Below, piece by piece: positions 32,066 to 35,269 of a DNA stretch of 35,269 nt. Under the pieces are notes generated by a model that made no database searches, was not told the DNA's origin, and saw only the letters and a list, made by a program, of their open reading frames with translations. Position 1 is the first letter of the stretch, and the number at the start of each line of letters is the position of its first letter. Origin of the DNA: Sedimenticola sp. (GTDB lineage Bacteria > Pseudomonadota > Gammaproteobacteria > Chromatiales > Chromatiaceae); contig JALSTP010000182.1 in NCBI GenBank assembly GCA_026983675.1, positions 1-35,269 on the forward strand, read 5' to 3'. The position numbers and the translations under genes were made by a program.

Positions 32066-33256
32066 CTACTTATTGAGGGATTTGTAGTAATCCATCAAGA
32101 TCTCCGCCACCTCCGGCCGGGAGAATTCGGGAGGAGGCGCGATACCCTGTCCCAGCATCTCGCGCACCTTGGTGCCGGAGAGCAGGACGAAATCCTCCTT
32201 CGAGTGATCCGGGGCATCGCGCATCATCACCACCTTGTTGAGCTTCTTCGAGTAGGCGGTGTGATCGGCATTGAAGATCTCGATCTCCAGCGCACCGGCC
32301 GGCACCTCTTCCTGGAAGATGGTCTGGGCGTCGAAGGCGCCGTAGTAGTCGCCCACACCGGCATGGTCGCGGCCGATGATGAAGTGAGTCGCGCCCATGT
32401 TCTGGCGGAAGTAAGCGTGCAGCACCGCCTCACGCGGGCCGGCATAGAGCATGTCGAAGCCGTAACCGGTGATCATCACGCTATTGGGTGGAAAATAGAG
32501 TTCCGCCATCTTGCGGATCGCCGCATCGCGCACCGGCGCGGGAATATCGCCCGGCTTGAGCTTGCCGAGCAGCATGTGGATCACCAGGCCATCGGCATTG
32601 ACCGCCCCCATCGCCATGCGGCACAGCTCTTCGTGGGCGCGGTGCATGGGGTTGCGGGTCTGAAAGGCGACGACTTTCTGCCAACCGCGCTCCTTGATCT
32701 CGTTGCGAATCTCCACCGCAGTGCGGAAGGTATCGGGGAAATCATCCTGGAAATAACTGAAATGCAGCACCTGAATCGGCCCGGACACCGCATAGCGGCC
32801 TTGGTCATTGAAGGCGGCAACGCCGGGATGTTCCGGATCGGTGGTACGGTAGACCTTCTCCGTCATCACCCGCATCTGGTCGTCCGTCACCTCCTCGATG
32901 GCCTCCACATCCATCACCGCGAGAACCGGGTTGCCCTCCATGTTGGGATCGCGCAGGGCGATGCGCTTGGCATCCCTAATGGCGCCCACATCCTTCAACA
33001 GGCAAAGCACCGGCACGGGGAAGAACATGCCACCGGTCGTCATCATGTTTTCCGCCGCGCCCATGGCGTCGGCGACGTTCATGAATCCCGGCAGCGGGCT
33101 GAAGTAACCGCCTCCCAACATCACCGCGTTGCCGGCGGCCTGGGAACTGATGATCACGGAAGGCAGGCTCTCCGCCTCTCTCTCGAGGGCGTGATGCTCT
33201 TCTGTGTCATAAACGAACAAAGGCTTCAACTCATCGGAACCGACAGGTCTGATCAT
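32066..33256 (-). CDS. sat: ATP sulfurylase (dissimilatory type)
   Basis: Sat converts APS and pyrophosphate to ATP and sulfate in sulfur oxidisers (the reverse of sulfate activation). This 396-aa protein is of the homo-oligomeric, single-chain type, not CysDN. The nucleotide motifs are QTRNPMHRAH (199-208) and GRDHAG (295-300), and the C-terminal part has LNKVVMMRDAP and LLSGTKVREML. AAGGAG lies about 10 nt upstream of the ATG at 33256; the longer frame to 33358 adds no conserved sequence. No aprAB or dsr gene is nearby in this window. The gene is transcribed alone and ends at a strong terminator. Confidence 0.95.
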   Translation of the reverse strand: MIRPVGSDELKPLFVYDTEEHHALEREAESLPSVIISSQAAGNAVMLGGGYFSPLPGFMNVADAMGAAENMMTTGGMFFPVPVLCLLKDVGAIRDAKRIALRDPNMEGNPVLAVMDVEAIEEVTDDQMRVMTEKVYRTTDPEHPGVAAFNDQGRYAVSGPIQVLHFSYFQDDFPDTFRTAVEIRNEIKERGWQKVVAFQTRNPMHRAHEELCRMAMGAVNADGLVIHMLLGKLKPGDIPAPVRDAAIRKMAELYFPPNSVMITGYGFDMLYAGPREAVLHAYFRQNMGATHFIIGRDHAGVGDYYGAFDAQTIFQEEVPAGALEIEIFNADHTAYSKKLNKVVMMRDAPDHSKEDFVLLSGTKVREMLGQGIAPPPEFSRPEVAEILMDYYKSLNK

Positions 33257-33601
33257 TTTGTCTGGACTCCTTACTCTAACGTGTGACTGTATCTCAAGAA
33301 CTTCGATTGTACCCGTTCGCGCCTCCACCAACAGGCGGCAAGCCGCAACGAACGCCAAATGCGGATAGAGCGGCCGGCCCCGCGAAGGCGGCGTGGATTC
33401 GTCCGGACGACGGCAATCCCCCCTGAAAATCAGCGCTCCCTCATCCGGCCAAATCTAATAAATTACTTTAAATTTATATCCTTACCTACTGTTTTTAATT
33501 AACTTTTAAGGATAAAGCGTCAAGATATCGACCGAATTTTCATACCCTATCACAACATTAGCTTTACCGGTCCATGTTTATTTTTATGGCGGCAATAAAT
33601 T
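33257..33601. other. 345-bp AT-rich gap upstream of sat
   Basis: No convincing gene. About 33450-33600 is markedly AT-rich against the GC-rich surroundings. On the minus strand a TTGACG (33518-33523) could be a -35 element, but no good -10 lies 16-18 bp downstream. The AT-rich DNA is a likely place for UP-element or nucleoid-protein binding in the sat promoter; recD ends at its right edge. Confidence 0.5.
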
Positions 33602-35269
33602 TCACTCTGCGCCGTTCCCCCACAGCCGGCGCGCAAGGCCGGACCATCGCTCCAGACGCCGCGCCACGGCGGTGCGGCACAACGCCTCGGGACCGCTCAG
33701 GGAAAAACTGCGGCGGGCCCGGGTGATCGCCGTGTAGATCAATTCCCGCGTCAGCAGCGGCGAGTCCTGTTCCGGCAGCAGCAGGTGCACATCGTCGAAC
33801 TCCGATCCCTGCGATTTGTGAACGGTCATGGCAAACGCCGTCTCATGGGACGGCAGCCGGGCCGCCGGAATCACGCGGCAGCCCCCCCCGTCACCGGCAG
33901 GAAAACAGACCTGCGGCGAACCGCCGGCCCCGCCCATGACGATGCCGATATCCCCATTGTAGAGCCGCAATGCGTGGTCGTTGCGCACCACCATCACCGG
34001 CCGGCCGGGGTACCAGGGGTCGTATGGATCGAATCCGGCACGGTGCGCCAGACGCCGCTCCAACATCCGGTTCACCTCCTCTACGCCCCGCGGGCCGTTG
34101 CGAACCGCGCACAGCACCCGATAGCGACCGTAGGCGTCGAAGACGTCATCGAACGGCGCGCCCTGTTTCAGCAGATCCAGGTAGGCGGCATACCCCTCCG
34201 CCAACACCGCGGCCTCTGGCGCGGGCGTCCACGCAACCCCGGACGATGCCCCGGCCGTCAGGTTGTCCCACGCCTTTGCCACATCGCCGGTGCGCACCGC
34301 ATCGGCCAATCGGCCGATGCCGGAGTCACCCGCAAAGCGATAACTGTGCCTCAACAGGACGATGTTGTCGGCCAACCCGCTCTCCGCCCCCTCACCGCTC
34401 ACCGGTTCGCCCGTCACTTCGGCCACCTGTCCGGCAAAAGCGGCTGAGAACCCCGTTGCCGCCGCGCAAATATCCCCTAGCACCGCACCGGCCTCCACCG
34501 AAGCGAGCTGATCCTTGTCACCCAGCAGAATCAGCCGCGCGAAAGAGGGCAATGCAAGTAACAGCCGGTCCATCATGGCGATATCCACCATGGAGGCCTC
34601 ATCGACCACCAGCACATCCAAGGGCAGCGGATTTTCAGCGCCGTAGACGAAATCGCCTCTGCCGCGCCCCCCCAACAGCCGGTGCAGGGTCACCGCCTGC
34701 TCCGGAATGGCGGCGCGCACATGCGCCTCCACGGGCAAACCCTCCTTCGCTGAAGCGATGCTCTCCTGCAGCCGCGCCGCGGCCTTGCCGGTGGGGGCCG
34801 CAAGGGCGATTCGCTGTTCCGCGCGCTCCACCTCCACCAGCAATGCCAATATCCGCACCACCGTGCTCGTCTTGCCCGTGCCGGGACCACCCGAGATGAC
34901 GCACAGCTGCCGCAGCGCCGCCGTCGCGGCGGCCACCTTCTGCCAGTCCGGTGTCTCGGGCGCCTTGGGAAACAACCGCGCCAACGCCTGTTTCAGCGCT
35001 TGCTCATCAGGGAGCTCGAAGGGAGCAGCGCGGGCCTCCAAGGCCGCCGCCAGGCGATACTCGTGCCGCCAGTATCGATGCAGGTAGAGACGCGCGCCGT
35101 CGAGAATAAGCGGCCGGAACTCGCCCGGTCCACCCACCACCGCGCTGCGGCGCAAGACATCGATCCAGGGACCTGGCTGTGGCAGTACCATGCCCTCTCC
35201 CGCTCTTCCCGCGCCATCGCTCGCCCGATCCAGCGGCAGGCAGACATGGCCTTCGCCGGTGTGCCGACT
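33602..35269 (-). CDS. recD: Exonuclease V (RecBCD) subunit RecD, 5' end outside the window
   Basis: RecD is the fast 5'-3' helicase of the RecBCD nuclease used in double-strand break repair and degradation of foreign linear DNA. The frame is open to the right edge, so about 555 residues are visible and the N-terminus is missing. The first visible residues include GHVCLPLD, as in RecD N-domains. Walker A is GGPGTGKTST (visible residues about 127-136), followed by VVDEASMVD. Near the end are TVHKSQGSEFDDV and YTAITRAR. The upstream gene would be expected to be recB, beyond the window. Confidence 0.93.
   Translation of the reverse strand, partial: SRHTGEGHVCLPLDRASDGAGRAGEGMVLPQPGPWIDVLRRSAVVGGPGEFRPLILDGARLYLHRYWRHEYRLAAALEARAAPFELPDEQALKQALARLFPKAPETPDWQKVAAATAALRQLCVISGGPGTGKTSTVVRILALLVEVERAEQRIALAAPTGKAAARLQESIASAKEGLPVEAHVRAAIPEQAVTLHRLLGGRGRGDFVYGAENPLPLDVLVVDEASMVDIAMMDRLLLALPSFARLILLGDKDQLASVEAGAVLGDICAAATGFSAAFAGQVAEVTGEPVSGEGAESGLADNIVLLRHSYRFAGDSGIGRLADAVRTGDVAKAWDNLTAGASSGVAWTPAPEAAVLAEGYAAYLDLLKQGAPFDDVFDAYGRYRVLCAVRNGPRGVEEVNRMLERRLAHRAGFDPYDPWYPGRPVMVVRNDHALRLYNGDIGIVMGGAGGSPQVCFPAGDGGGCRVIPAARLPSHETAFAMTVHKSQGSEFDDVHLLLPEQDSPLLTRELIYTAITRARRSFSLSGPEALCRTAVARRLERWSGLARRLWGNGAE

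Overview
The window looks like chromosomal DNA of a GC-rich, Gram-negative, sulfur-oxidising gammaproteobacterium. This is inferred from gene content and was not checked by a search. The pointers are a soxYZ pair, a dissimilatory-type ATP sulfurylase (sat), a mannose-sensitive-haemagglutinin (MSHA) type IV pilus assembly operon, a PhoP/PhoQ-type two-component pair, BepA-type M48 protease, YajD and RecD. Almost all of the DNA is coding. I see no rRNA, tRNA, CRISPR array, prophage or intact transposase.

Left part (1-8,420). Positions 1-378 are non-coding and hold the ends of a small dispersed inverted-repeat element plus a row of strong hairpins. Next, on the minus strand, come a pseudo-receiver protein and a PKHD-type Fe(II)/2-oxoglutarate hydroxylase that overlap by 4 nt, with a small unknown protein starting divergently. 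A second divergent block follows: an unknown 347-aa protein on the minus strand, then a 184-aa unknown protein, a MoxR-type AAA+ ATPase and a protein with a metallopeptidase-like N-terminus and a VWA-like C-terminus on the plus strand. A beta-CASP metallo-beta-lactamase RNase-like protein, a YajD HNH protein and glyoxalase I close this part. The MoxR/VWA neighbourhood is the best candidate here for a poorly described system.

Middle part (8,537-25,230). A secreted BepA-like protease with TPR-like repeats is followed by soxY-soxZ (the thiosulfate-oxidation carrier), a Lys/Ala-rich histone-H1-like protein with a DUF2934-like tail, and glcD-glcE without glcF. On the minus strand, a nine-gene MSHA operon reads mshI, a PilN-like gene, mshJ, K, L, M, N, E, G. 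It supplies the inner-membrane platform, secretin and ATPase, but no pilin gene is present. MshE keeps tandem c-di-GMP-binding-type N-terminal motifs. Just beyond the operon is an unknown membrane-anchored coiled-coil protein.

Right part (25,231-35,269). A minus-strand operon encodes a glycine-zipper protein, a PepSY-like periplasmic protein, a PhoP-like regulator and a PhoQ-like kinase. metY (sulfhydrylation of O-acetylhomoserine) is divergent from a MscS-family channel, which is followed by a PmtA-like methyltransferase. A complete, about 160-bp copy of the same dispersed element lies at 31,743-31,902. Then come a strong terminator, sat, an AT-rich gap, and recD, which runs off the right edge.

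Functionally, soxYZ, sat and metY link the region to sulfur metabolism (thiosulfate oxidation, APS to sulfate with ATP gain, sulfide assimilation). The MSHA and PhoPQ-like blocks point to surface attachment and envelope sensing.
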